21,701 nucleotides of DNA from the NCBI GenBank assembly GCA_964529035.1, contig CAZGUG010000032.1, positions 1 to 21,701 of the forward strand, written 5' to 3'. The translations under genes and the position numbers were made by a program. Within the stretch, counting starts at the first letter, position 1; the number at the start of each line of letters is the position of its first letter. Below the pieces are notes generated by a model that saw nothing but the letters and a program-made list of their open reading frames with translations, made no database searches and was not told the DNA's origin. The DNA is from CAZGUG01 sp964529035 (lineage in GTDB: Bacteria; Bacillota; Clostridia; Ch29). Below, in pieces: positions 6,745 to 14,233 of this stretch.

Positions 6745-9174
6745 ATGGAACAGACAAGAGATAAAATAGTTGCTGTGGATATACAGCAGGAGATGAAAAA
6801 ATCCTATATAGACTATGCCATGAGTGTCATAGTCAGCAGGGCTCTTCCGGATGTAAGGGACGGGTTGAAGCCGGTACACAGAAGGATTATATACGCTATG
6901 AACGAGCTGGGGCTTACACCGGACAAACCCCACAGAAAATCCGCCCGTATAGTGGGGGATGTTCTGGGTAAATACCACCCCCATGGAGATACCGCCGTAT
7001 ACGATGCGATGGTGAGGTTGGCCCAAGATTTTTCAACAAGGTCACCCCTTGTGGACGGACATGGAAATTTCGGCTCGGTGGACGGGGACAGTGCGGCGGC
7101 CATGCGTTATACAGAGGCGAGAATGGCTAAAATAACCGTCGAAATGCTGAGGGATATTAACAAGGATACGGTGGACTTTATACCAAATTATGACGAATCT
7201 AACGAGGAACCGGTGGTTTTACCCTCCAGGTTTCCCAATATACTGGTTAACGGTGCGTCCGGAATAGCGGTAGGCATGGCAACAAGCATACCCCCTCATA
7301 ACCTGACGGAAGTAATTGACGGTGTTGTTAAGTTGATAGACAGTCCTGATATTGAGATAAAGGACCTTTTAAGGATTATAAAGGGACCTGATTTTCCCAC
7401 CGGGGCGACAATAATGGGAAAGGGAGCAATCAAGGATGCCTACATGACAGGGAAGGGCAGGGTGACGGTAAGGGCGAAGGCTTCAATAGAACCGGCGGCG
7501 GGCAACCGGCACACAATAATAATAAGCGAGATTCCCTATCAGGTTAACAAGGCAAAGCTTATTGAGAGAATTGCCGACCTGGTCAGGGACAAGAAAATAG
7601 AAGGCATCTCGGATTTGAGGGACGAGTCCGACAGAAAAGGAATGCGTATAGTCATTGAACTAAAAAGGGATGTAAATCCAAGGGTTGTACTGAACCTTTT
7701 GTATAAACACACACAGCTGCAGGATACCTTTAGCATAATAATGATAGCCCTTGTGGACGGGCAGCCCAAGGTCTTAAACTTAAAGCAGATACTCGAACAT
7801 TACCTGCTGCATCAAAAGGATGTGGTAAGACGCAGAACCATATACGATCTCAACAAGGCGGAAGAAAGGGCCCATATACTTGAAGGACTTATAATCGCCC
7901 TTGACAATCTGGACAGGATTATTGCCCTTATCAGAGGCTCCAAAACCGAGCAAATCGCAAAAGAAGGCCTCATGAAAGAGTTCAGCCTGTCCGAAAAACA
8001 GGCCCAGGCTATTCTTGACATGCGGCTTAGAAGGCTTACCGGACTGGAACGGGAAAAAATAGATAACGAATACCGTGAAACTCTTACAAAAATTCGATAC
8101 TATAAGGACGTGCTGGAAAAGGAAGAACTGCTTGAGGGTATTATAAAGGAAGAACTGCTTGAGATAAAGGGAAAATTCGGTGATAAAAGGAGAACCAATA
8201 TAGCTGCCGATATTGAAGAATTAAACTTGGAAGATTTGATCGAAGAGCAGGAGGTAGCCATAACCCTTACTCATCAGGGTTACATCAAAAGGGTGCCCGC
8301 CGATGTTTACAGGAGCCAGAGGCGGGGAGGAAAGGGTATTATGGCGTTAACCACAAGAAGCGAAGATTTTGTTTCAGATATATTTATTACATCCACACAC
8401 AATTACATTCTGTTCCTTACAAACCGCGGCAGGCTCTACAGGCTGAAGGCGTATGAAGTGCCGGAAGCGGGACGTCAGGCAAAGGGAACGGCCATTGTAA
8501 ACCTTTTGCAGCTTTCGGGCGGTGAGACCATTACTGCCGTTATACCCGTCAAGGACTTTAAAGAAGACAGGTTCATGGTATTTGCCACTAAAAACGGAAT
8601 GATCAAGAAAACACCCCTGGGCGAGTACAGTTCCCACAGAAAAAACGGCCTCCAGGCCATGGGGCTTAAAGAGGGAGACGAGCTGATAAGCGTTAAACTC
8701 ACCGAAGGTGACGACGATATCCTGATTGCTACCAGAAAGGGTTATTCCATAAGGTTTAATGAGAAAGACGTAAGAAGCATGGGAAGATATACCATGGGGG
8801 TCAGGGGAATTAATCTCACCGGCAGTGACAGGGTGGTCGGCATGGAGCTTGTCAGCGAGGGAGCGGACATGCTTTCGGTTACCGAAAAGGGTTACGGTAA
8901 AAGAACGGCGCTTAAGGAATACAGCGTTCAGAAAAGAGGCGGTAAAGGGCTTAAAAACTACAAAATCACCAAAAAGACCGGAGAAATTGTGGGCATTAAA
9001 GCGGTGGACGAGCGCGACGATATTATGCTTATTACAAAGCACGGAGTGGTAATAAGACTTAATATAAAAGGGATATCAAAAATGGGAAGGATTACCCAGG
9101 GAGTAACCCTGATGAAATTTGACAACGGCCAGACAGTGGTGTCAATAGCAAAAGTCAAGTACGAAGAGCATTAA
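6745..9174 (+). CDS. gyrA: DNA gyrase subunit A
   Basis: GyrA cuts and rejoins DNA in the gyrase A2B2 complex. Its 809 residues fit the family. The catalytic tyrosine is Tyr122 in AMRYTEARM. The quinolone-determining region reads HPHGDTAVYDAMVRL, so the position equivalent to E. coli Ser83 is Thr83, while Asp87 is kept. The C-terminal beta-pinwheel begins with a canonical GyrA box QRRGGKG at 525-531, and a second related motif QKRGGKG occurs at 729-735. This supports true supercoiling gyrase and argues against topoisomerase IV. GGGGG lies just upstream of the ATG in the 12-bp gap after gyrB. A clear terminator follows. Confidence 0.98.
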   Translation: MEQTRDKIVAVDIQQEMKKSYIDYAMSVIVSRALPDVRDGLKPVHRRIIYAMNELGLTPDKPHRKSARIVGDVLGKYHPHGDTAVYDAMVRLAQDFSTRSPLVDGHGNFGSVDGDSAAAMRYTEARMAKITVEMLRDINKDTVDFIPNYDESNEEPVVLPSRFPNILVNGASGIAVGMATSIPPHNLTEVIDGVVKLIDSPDIEIKDLLRIIKGPDFPTGATIMGKGAIKDAYMTGKGRVTVRAKASIEPAAGNRHTIIISEIPYQVNKAKLIERIADLVRDKKIEGISDLRDESDRKGMRIVIELKRDVNPRVVLNLLYKHTQLQDTFSIIMIALVDGQPKVLNLKQILEHYLLHQKDVVRRRTIYDLNKAEERAHILEGLIIALDNLDRIIALIRGSKTEQIAKEGLMKEFSLSEKQAQAILDMRLRRLTGLEREKIDNEYRETLTKIRYYKDVLEKEELLEGIIKEELLEIKGKFGDKRRTNIAADIEELNLEDLIEEQEVAITLTHQGYIKRVPADVYRSQRRGGKGIMALTTRSEDFVSDIFITSTHNYILFLTNRGRLYRLKAYEVPEAGRQAKGTAIVNLLQLSGGETITAVIPVKDFKEDRFMVFATKNGMIKKTPLGEYSSHRKNGLQAMGLKEGDELISVKLTEGDDDILIATRKGYSIRFNEKDVRSMGRYTMGVRGINLTGSDRVVGMELVSEGADMLSVTEKGYGKRTALKEYSVQKRGGKGLKNYKITKKTGEIVGIKAVDERDDIMLITKHGVVIRLNIKGISKMGRITQGVTLMKFDNGQTVVSIAKVKYEEH

Positions 9175-9196
9175 TAAATGAGAAAACGCGGGAGCG

Positions 9197-9223
9197 GACC
9201 CCTTGTGGCAGGGGTCTTTTTTT
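9197..9223 (+). terminator. intrinsic terminator after gyrA
   Basis: GACCCC (9197-9202) pairs perfectly with GGGGTC (9211-9216) across an eight-base loop and is followed by seven T residues (9217-9223). It separates the gyrase transcript from the sigma-factor operon. Confidence 0.85.
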
Positions 9224-9248
9224 ACAGGCAGAAATGAGCAGACAATTT

Positions 9249-9257
9249 TGGTATAAT
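9249..9257 (+). promoter_or_regulatory. extended -10 promoter of the rsbV-rsbW-sigB operon
   Basis: TGGTATAAT (9249-9257) is a perfect extended -10 (TGnTATAAT), 36 bp before the first gene of the operon. The -35 region is poor, as often seen with extended -10 promoters. No SigB-type pair of hexamers was seen, so autoregulation by the operon's own sigma factor is not supported by eye. Confidence 0.6.
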
Positions 9258-9293
9258 AATGTGTGAAACAAGTTAAAGGGGGGTAAGAATAAA

Positions 9294-9608
9294 ATGAGCG
9301 GTTTTGAAAACCATTATGAAAACAACGGAGGAATATGGACAATGAAGCTTAAGGGCGAAGTAGATATTTATACCGCAGCCGAGTTTAAAAAGCAGTTGAA
9401 TGCGGCGATAGAGGAGAAATGTGGGGATATTCACATTGACTGCAGCGAACTTGAGTATATGGACAGTACCGGCCTGGGGGTTTTGATAGGCGCACTGAAA
9501 AGGCTGAGAGAACAGGACAGAAATATTCGTCTTAAAAACCTTAAGCCGAATGTACAGAGACTTTTTCATATTACAGGTCTTGATAAAATATTCATTCTGG
9601 AGGTATGA
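9294..9608 (+). CDS. rsbV: STAS-domain anti-anti-sigma factor, RsbV-like
   Basis: This 104-residue protein is a single STAS domain. Such proteins, when unphosphorylated, bind the anti-sigma kinase and free the sigma factor. The phospho-acceptor loop is MDSTGLG, with Ser58 as the expected site of phosphorylation by the downstream kinase. The strand KLKGEVDIYTAAEF and the terminal helix VQRLFHITGLDKIF fit the family. A ribosome site AAGGGGGGT lies upstream of the ATG. The next two genes are the kinase and the sigma factor, making a complete partner-switching module. SpoIIAA is the alternative, but the partner sequences resemble RsbW and SigB more. The symbol is by homology to that system. Confidence 0.9.
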   Translation: MSGFENHYENNGGIWTMKLKGEVDIYTAAEFKKQLNAAIEEKCGDIHIDCSELEYMDSTGLGVLIGALKRLREQDRNIRLKNLKPNVQRLFHITGLDKIFILEV

Positions 9609-9612
9609 ATTA

Positions 9613-10065
9613 ATGACATTGGCTGACTGTGCTGAGAATTCGGCAGTAAAAAGCAGGCATAAGGATGAAGTGGTTTTGGTTCTTCCAAACAAGCCGGACT
9701 ATGTCAGTGTGGCAAGGCTGACTGTATCCGGCATAGCCGGCAGGATGGGTTTTGATGTTGAGACGGTGGAAGATATAAAGCTGGCACTGGCTGAAGCATG
9801 TACCAACGCAATAAAGCATGGATGCTGCGAAGAATCCAAAGAGTATAAAGTCAAATTCGGTATTGAACCAAACTGTCTTACAATCTGTGTTTCGGATAAA
9901 GGGTGCGGGGTGGATAAAAAAGAGATTTGCGGGCCGGATTTTGAAAATCCGAAAGAAGGAGGTTTGGGAATTTTTATAATTGACACGCTTATGGATGATG
10001 TGGAACTTCACCAAGTCCCCGGATCCGGGTTCACCATTACTATGAAAAAAAACTTGGGGGTATAG
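9613..10065 (+). CDS. rsbW: anti-sigma factor and serine kinase, RsbW-like
   Basis: This 150-residue GHKL ATPase is of the anti-sigma type. It is expected to hold the sigma factor inactive and to phosphorylate the STAS protein. The N-box LALAEACTNAIKHG gives Glu61 and Asn65, the G1 box VSDKGCGVD has Asp95, and the G2 motif GGLGIFIID begins at 116. The N-terminal strand PNKPDYVSVARLTVSGIA closely follows RsbW. ATG 9613 is selected because GGAGG (9599-9603) lies nine bases upstream; an upstream in-frame start would overlap the STAS gene by about 60 bases. Only four bases separate it from the gene before and one base from the sigma gene, so translational coupling is likely. Confidence 0.9.
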   Translation: MTLADCAENSAVKSRHKDEVVLVLPNKPDYVSVARLTVSGIAGRMGFDVETVEDIKLALAEACTNAIKHGCCEESKEYKVKFGIEPNCLTICVSDKGCGVDKKEICGPDFENPKEGGLGIFIIDTLMDDVELHQVPGSGFTITMKKNLGV

Positions 10066-10066
10066 T

Positions 10067-10852
10067 ATGGATATGAATGACAAAAACAAACCCGTCCCTG
10101 ACCAATTATCCCCGACGGACAACGAAGAATACGAGACTTTTAAGGCGTATGAAAAAAACAGAACGACAGAAAACAGGAACCGCATATTTGAGAAATATGT
10201 TCATCTGGCAGAGATATTGGCTAAGAAATATTTAAACAGGGGCGTTGATTACCAGGACCTTTTTCAAATAGCTTCAATAGGGCTGATTAACGCCATTGAG
10301 AGATTCGACATTGACAGGGGGTATAAATTCACAAGCTTTGCCACTCCCACTATAATAGGAGAGATTAAAAAATATTTCAGGGACAGGGAATGGATGATAA
10401 GGGTGCCGAGGAGAATTCAGAAACTGTCCGGCAGTATAAATGGTGCAAAGGAACTACTGGTACAGCAGCTGGGAAGAAACCCCAGCATACCCGAACTGGC
10501 GGCACATCTTAAAGTAAGCGAAGAAGAATTGTTGGAGGCTATGGAAGCGGGAACGGTTTATTCCCCCCAGTCCCTTGACGAACCGGGCGGCGGTGACGGG
10601 AACAGGGAACTTTCATTGGCCGATATAATAGGTATACAGGATGTTAACATCGAACGGGTGGAAAACAGGGACTTTTTGCAGAGGTGTATAAACAAACTTG
10701 ATTCGGATGAACGCAAGGTTTTAAAGGACAGGTTCTTTAAAGGCAGAACCCAGTCCCAGATAGCCGTGGACCTCGAAGTTTCCCAAATGACTGTTTCACG
10801 GATGGAAAAAAGAATAATAGAAAAGTTCAGGCAGGAACTAATGACCAGCTAA
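10067..10852 (+). CDS. sigB: RNA polymerase sigma factor, SigB/SigF/SigG family
   Basis: This 261-residue group 3 sigma factor would direct RNA polymerase to stress or stationary-phase promoters when released from the kinase encoded just upstream. Region 2 is about residues 40-110 (DLFQIASIGLINAIERF, then FATPTIIGEIKKYFRD), region 3 about 115-190 (RVPRRIQKL onward), and region 4 about 205-255 with a helix-turn-helix at 228-247 (QSQIAVDLEVSQMTVSRMEK). GGGGG (10056-10060) precedes the ATG by six bases and overlaps the end of the kinase gene. Similarity by eye is closer to SigB than to the sporulation factors SigF or SigG, but that split needs a tree. Confidence 0.88.
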   Translation: MDMNDKNKPVPDQLSPTDNEEYETFKAYEKNRTTENRNRIFEKYVHLAEILAKKYLNRGVDYQDLFQIASIGLINAIERFDIDRGYKFTSFATPTIIGEIKKYFRDREWMIRVPRRIQKLSGSINGAKELLVQQLGRNPSIPELAAHLKVSEEELLEAMEAGTVYSPQSLDEPGGGDGNRELSLADIIGIQDVNIERVENRDFLQRCINKLDSDERKVLKDRFFKGRTQSQIAVDLEVSQMTVSRMEKRIIEKFRQELMTS

Positions 10853-10882
10853 CATACAAAACAAAGAGCATTTGGCGGACTG

Positions 10883-10925
10883 GCGGGGGCACTTCGGAAT
10901 AAAACGAAGGGCTGCTGCTGTTTTT
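10883..10925 (+). terminator. probable terminator after the sigma operon
   Basis: The arms 10883-10896 and 10905-10918 pair over 14 positions with two mismatches and some wobbles; the inner CTTCG/CGAAG is perfect. An eight-base loop lies between them and TTTTT follows at 10921-10925. It would isolate the sigma operon from the importer operon. Confidence 0.5.
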
Positions 10926-11029
10926 ATATTAAAAAGTATCAGGTATGATTTAGTGTAGTTAAATTTTTTTTACAAATAAAAGAAGGATTCTTTGAATAAG
11001 TGTAGAATAATAAAAAGACCTTTTTAATA

Positions 11030-11059
11030 TTGACATGAACAAATAATTGCACGCATAAA
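11030..11059 (+). promoter_or_regulatory. candidate promoter of the ABC importer operon
   Basis: A perfect TTGACA (11030-11035) is followed after 18 bp by CATAAA (11054-11059). Transcription from here would give a leader of roughly 245 bases before the lipoprotein gene and include the hairpin cluster at 11104-11237. Confidence 0.5.
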
Positions 11060-11103
11060 ATTAAACAAGTAGTCGGGGATATATAATCTATTACCATGAT
11101 TAC

Positions 11104-11237
11104 GGATATCACACTTATAAATGGGCATATGAAAATGCCTATTTTCTGACTATATGGGGAGCGGATTATCGGGGTATTAAAGCCAAAAGGCTTTAATATA
11201 GTGGAATTGCAGATTTTGCAATCCTATATAGATATCC
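11104..11237 (+). ncRNA. structured 5' leader with three tandem hairpins (unclassified, possible cis-regulatory RNA)
   Basis: Within the 460-bp gene-free gap before the importer operon, three hairpins lie in a row: GGCAT/ATGCC (11124-11128 with 11135-11139); a perfect 10-bp stem TATTAAAGCC/GGCTTTAATA with an AAAA loop (11175-11198); and ATTGCA/TGCAAT (11206-11222), extendable to GGA/TCC with a bulge. GGATATC (11104-11110) is complementary to GATATCC (11231-11237) and could close all three into a multibranch junction. An alternative GGATAT at 11077-11082 could compete for the same partner. A G-rich tract (11239-11251) follows. I do not recognise a known riboswitch class. DNA operators are an alternative reading. 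No gene is seen in this gap. Confidence 0.4.
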
Positions 11238-11312
11238 AGGGGAGGGGAGGGTCAGTAAAAGTTACTTAAGTTAAGAAAGAAAAACAGGAAAAATACAAAA
11301 GGAGGGTTTTTA

Positions 11313-12476
11313 GTGAACAGGAAATTACTTGCTTTTTTGCTTATAGCAGTGCTGACATTGGGGTTGGCCGCATGCACTCCCAGCCAGCCGGCTGAAACCG
11401 GCGGAGAAGAGCCGGAGGAAGTGGAAGCGGACGATAACTGGAAGATAGGTATAATGACCAACACGGTTGTGCAGAACGAGGAAGAATACAGGGCGGCACA
11501 GAACGTTCTTGCAAGATACGGCGAAGACCATGTAATACACATGACTTTCCCGGACAAATTCATGGACGAGCAGGAGACCACAATTGCGAACCTGGTGAGT
11601 ATGGCTTCGGATCCCGACTTGAAAGCCCTGGTCATCTGCCAGGCAGTTCCGGGTACCGCACCGGGTATTGACAGCATAAAGGAAATAAGGGATGACCTTC
11701 TTATTATAGCGGGCCAGCCCCAGGAAGACCCGCCGATTATATCTTCAAGGGCCGATATAGTACTCCAGTTGGATGAAATGGGAATGGGGTATTCAATACC
11801 CGCCCAGGCCAAGAAACAGGGCGCTGAAGTATTCGTACACTATTCCTTCCCGAGGCATATGTCCTATCCTCTTCTCTCGGGCAGAAGAGATCTTATGAAG
11901 GAAGAATGTGCAAGGCTTGGTCTTGAGTTTGTAGACGCTACGGCTCCCGACCCAACCGGTGATGCAGGAACCTCCGGCGCTCAGCAGTTCATCCTTGAGG
12001 ACGTTCCGAGGATGGTTGAAAAGTATGGTAAGGATACTGCGTTCTTCAGCACAAACTGCGCAATGCAGGTGCCGCTTATAAGCTCTGTTGTGGATACAGG
12101 CGCCATATATCCGCAGCCCTGCTGCCCGTCGCCATACCATGGTTTCCCGTCGGCTTTGGGCATAGAAATACCCGAAGACAAACAGGGCGACATTGGGTAT
12201 GTTGTAGACGAGATTACCAGAATCATGGCTGAAAAGGGCATGACCGGAAGGACATCAACCTGGCCGGTACCTGTTTCCATGATGTTTATTGAAGGTTCCG
12301 CCGAGTATGCCATAGACTGGATCAATGGCGAGTTCACCGATAAAGTTGACATTGAAAGACTGCAGCGGAAATTCTTCGAGTACTCGGGAGTTGAATCTCA
12401 GCTGACGGTACTGGAAGAGGGCGGCGTTACCTATGACAACTACTACTGCATCCTGATGGACTTCCTGGATTTCTAA
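11313..12476 (+). CDS. DUF3798-type substrate-binding lipoprotein of an ABC importer
   Basis: This 387-residue exported protein has a lipoprotein signal: basic MNRK, a hydrophobic core and lipobox LAAC, so Cys21 should be lipidated and anchor it to the outer face of the membrane. An acidic linker rich in Glu and Pro follows, then a fold resembling type I periplasmic binding proteins (WKIGIMTNTVVQNEEEYRAA; later LKALVICQAVPG and LLIIAGQPQ). It resembles the DUF3798 family. Several Cys occur in FFSTNCAMQ and QPCCPSPYHG, unusual for a binding protein. The GTG start has AAAAGGAGGG upstream. The next three genes are an ATPase and two permeases, so it is the likely ligand-capture subunit. The ligand is unknown. 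Confidence 0.8.
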   Translation: MNRKLLAFLLIAVLTLGLAACTPSQPAETGGEEPEEVEADDNWKIGIMTNTVVQNEEEYRAAQNVLARYGEDHVIHMTFPDKFMDEQETTIANLVSMASDPDLKALVICQAVPGTAPGIDSIKEIRDDLLIIAGQPQEDPPIISSRADIVLQLDEMGMGYSIPAQAKKQGAEVFVHYSFPRHMSYPLLSGRRDLMKEECARLGLEFVDATAPDPTGDAGTSGAQQFILEDVPRMVEKYGKDTAFFSTNCAMQVPLISSVVDTGAIYPQPCCPSPYHGFPSALGIEIPEDKQGDIGYVVDEITRIMAEKGMTGRTSTWPVPVSMMFIEGSAEYAIDWINGEFTDKVDIERLQRKFFEYSGVESQLTVLEEGGVTYDNYYCILMDFLDF

Positions 12477-12499
12477 GAGGTTAATAGAAGGGACCATTA

Positions 12500-12595
12500 C
12501 CGTGCCGGAGAACAAACCTCCCGGCACGGTTGTACCCTTTTAAGGAAGACATTCAAGCAGGGAAGGTAAGGTTGCCAAAAAGGCGGCCTTACCTT
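12500..12595 (+). promoter_or_regulatory. two tandem hairpins between binding protein and ATPase genes
   Basis: CCGTGCCGG (12500-12508) pairs perfectly with CCGGCACGG (12521-12529). Then AAGGTAAGG (12563-12571) pairs perfectly with CCTTACCTT (12587-12595), with an inner GCC/GGC. Short T-rich stretches follow each. They may partly terminate transcription or protect the upstream message, giving more binding protein than ATPase and permease. Neither T-run is long, so full termination is unlikely. Confidence 0.6.
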
Positions 12596-12624
12596 TTGAT
12601 TGAAATAATAAGGTGGTGACCCGA

Positions 12625-14232
12625 ATGGAAACAGAATACGTGCTGCAAATGAAAAATATTGAAAAGGAGTATTACGGGAACAGGGTTCTAAAGGGAGTGA
12701 ACCTTTCGGTAAAGCCGGGAGAAATACATGCTCTTATCGGGGAAAATGGAGCCGGGAAATCAACGCTCATGAATGTGCTGTTTGGCATGCCGGTTATACA
12801 TTCCACCGGGGGGTTTTCAGGGGAAGTTTGTATTAATGGAGAGAAAACAGAAATAAAATCACCACTGCAGGCCATGGAGAAAGGTATCGGGATGGTACAC
12901 CAGGAGTTTATGCTGATACCGGAGTTTACCATTACCGAGAATATAAAGCTTAACAGGGAGATAACCAAGGATAATTTTCTAAGCAGAATTTTTAGAAACA
13001 AGGGACTTAAGACCCTGGATTCCAGAACCATGAACAATGACGCCAGAAAAGCCCTGGACAGGCTGGGTCTTGGAATTGAAGAATGGGTAACGGTGGCGGG
13101 GCTTCCGGTAGGGCATATGCAGTTTGTGGAAATTGCAAGGGAAATCGATAAAACCGGGTTAAAGCTTCTGGTGTTTGACGAGCCCACTGCGGTGCTTGCC
13201 GAGAGCGAAGCCGACAACCTTATAGCAGGAATGAAAAGACTTGCGGCCTCGGGAATAGCCATTCTCTTTATAACCCACAGGCTTAACGAGGTTTTGCAGG
13301 CGGCGGACAACATTACTGTGCTACGGGACGGCGAAGTGGTTGCCGCAAGAAAAAAAGAAGATACAAGCGTGGCCGAGCTTGCCGAGCTTATGGTGGGAAG
13401 AAAGATTGACATTAACGGCAAAGCGGAGCAGGAAGATGACGGCCTGGATAAGGACGTGGTTCTGGAAATAAAGAATTTGCACGTTGATATGCCCGGCGAG
13501 AAGGTAAAGGGTGTTAACCTGGAGGTATACAAGGGGGAAATATTCGGAATAGGAGGACTTGCCGGTCAGGGTAAAGTGGGTATCGCCAACGGAATTATGG
13601 GGCTTTATCCCGGCACTGGAGAAGTACTGTTAAATGGAGAAAAACTCGAACTTAACAATACCATGGGTGCTTTAAACAAAGGGCTTGCCTTTGTCTCGGA
13701 GGACAGGAGAGGCGTTGGGCTGCTGCTGGACTCTTCGATAGAACTCAATATTGCAGTTACAACCATACACGTTAAGAATAAATATCTCAGAAAAGCGGGT
13801 TTCTTTGACCAGTTAGACGGAAGAGCCATAAGGGAACATGCAAACAGAATGATTAAGGACCTGGATATAAGGTGCACCGGATCCCATCAGCTTACAAGAC
13901 AACTTTCCGGAGGGAATCAGCAGAAGGTGTGCGTTGCCAGGGCCCTGACCCTGGACCCTGATGTGCTGTTTGTTTCCGAGCCTACCCGGGGTATAGACAT
14001 AGGAGCAAAAAAACTGGTTCTTGACCTGCTGGTAAAGCTAAACAAGGAACTGGGAATGACAGTAGTTATGACCTCCAGCGAACTGGTTGAGCTGCGGTCT
14101 ATATGCGACAGGATAGCCATAATATCCGGCGGACAGGTTGAAGGTATCCTCAAACCCGGTGACAGTGACAGAGACTTCGGACTTATGATGGCCGGTGAAT
14201 ATAGAAAGATGCTTAGTAAGGAGGCCATTTGA
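12625..14232 (+). CDS. ABC importer ATPase with two nucleotide-binding domains (sugar/nucleoside type)
   Basis: This 535-residue protein has two fused ABC domains, as in RbsA- and NupO-type importers. Domain 1 has Walker A GENGAGKST (39-47) and Walker B LVFDEPTAVL (Asp185, Glu186); its signature is the degenerate GHMQFVEIARE. Domain 2 has a degenerate P-loop GGLAGQGKVG (310-319), a good LSGGNQQK signature (427-434) and Walker B ending VSEPTRGID, where the usual Asp is Ser451. Such asymmetry is common in this family, and domain 1 probably carries most hydrolysis. ATG 12625 is chosen because AGGTGG lies a few bases upstream; a GTG at 12613 falls inside that site. It overlaps neither neighbour and is followed by the permease genes. 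Confidence 0.9.
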   Translation: METEYVLQMKNIEKEYYGNRVLKGVNLSVKPGEIHALIGENGAGKSTLMNVLFGMPVIHSTGGFSGEVCINGEKTEIKSPLQAMEKGIGMVHQEFMLIPEFTITENIKLNREITKDNFLSRIFRNKGLKTLDSRTMNNDARKALDRLGLGIEEWVTVAGLPVGHMQFVEIAREIDKTGLKLLVFDEPTAVLAESEADNLIAGMKRLAASGIAILFITHRLNEVLQAADNITVLRDGEVVAARKKEDTSVAELAELMVGRKIDINGKAEQEDDGLDKDVVLEIKNLHVDMPGEKVKGVNLEVYKGEIFGIGGLAGQGKVGIANGIMGLYPGTGEVLLNGEKLELNNTMGALNKGLAFVSEDRRGVGLLLDSSIELNIAVTTIHVKNKYLRKAGFFDQLDGRAIREHANRMIKDLDIRCTGSHQLTRQLSGGNQQKVCVARALTLDPDVLFVSEPTRGIDIGAKKLVLDLLVKLNKELGMTVVMTSSELVELRSICDRIAIISGGQVEGILKPGDSDRDFGLMMAGEYRKMLSKEAI

Positions 14233-14233
14233 T

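Noticed and set aside
11239..11251. G-rich tract as a G-quadruplex
   Set aside because: Only three adjacent G-runs of three or more are present locally; a fourth would have to come from about 65 bases upstream, so it is noted only as part of the leader.
12672..13532. Antisense reading frame (286 codons) opposite the ABC ATPase
   Set aside because: Ser/Pro/Thr-rich shadow of a clear ABC gene with no start signals.
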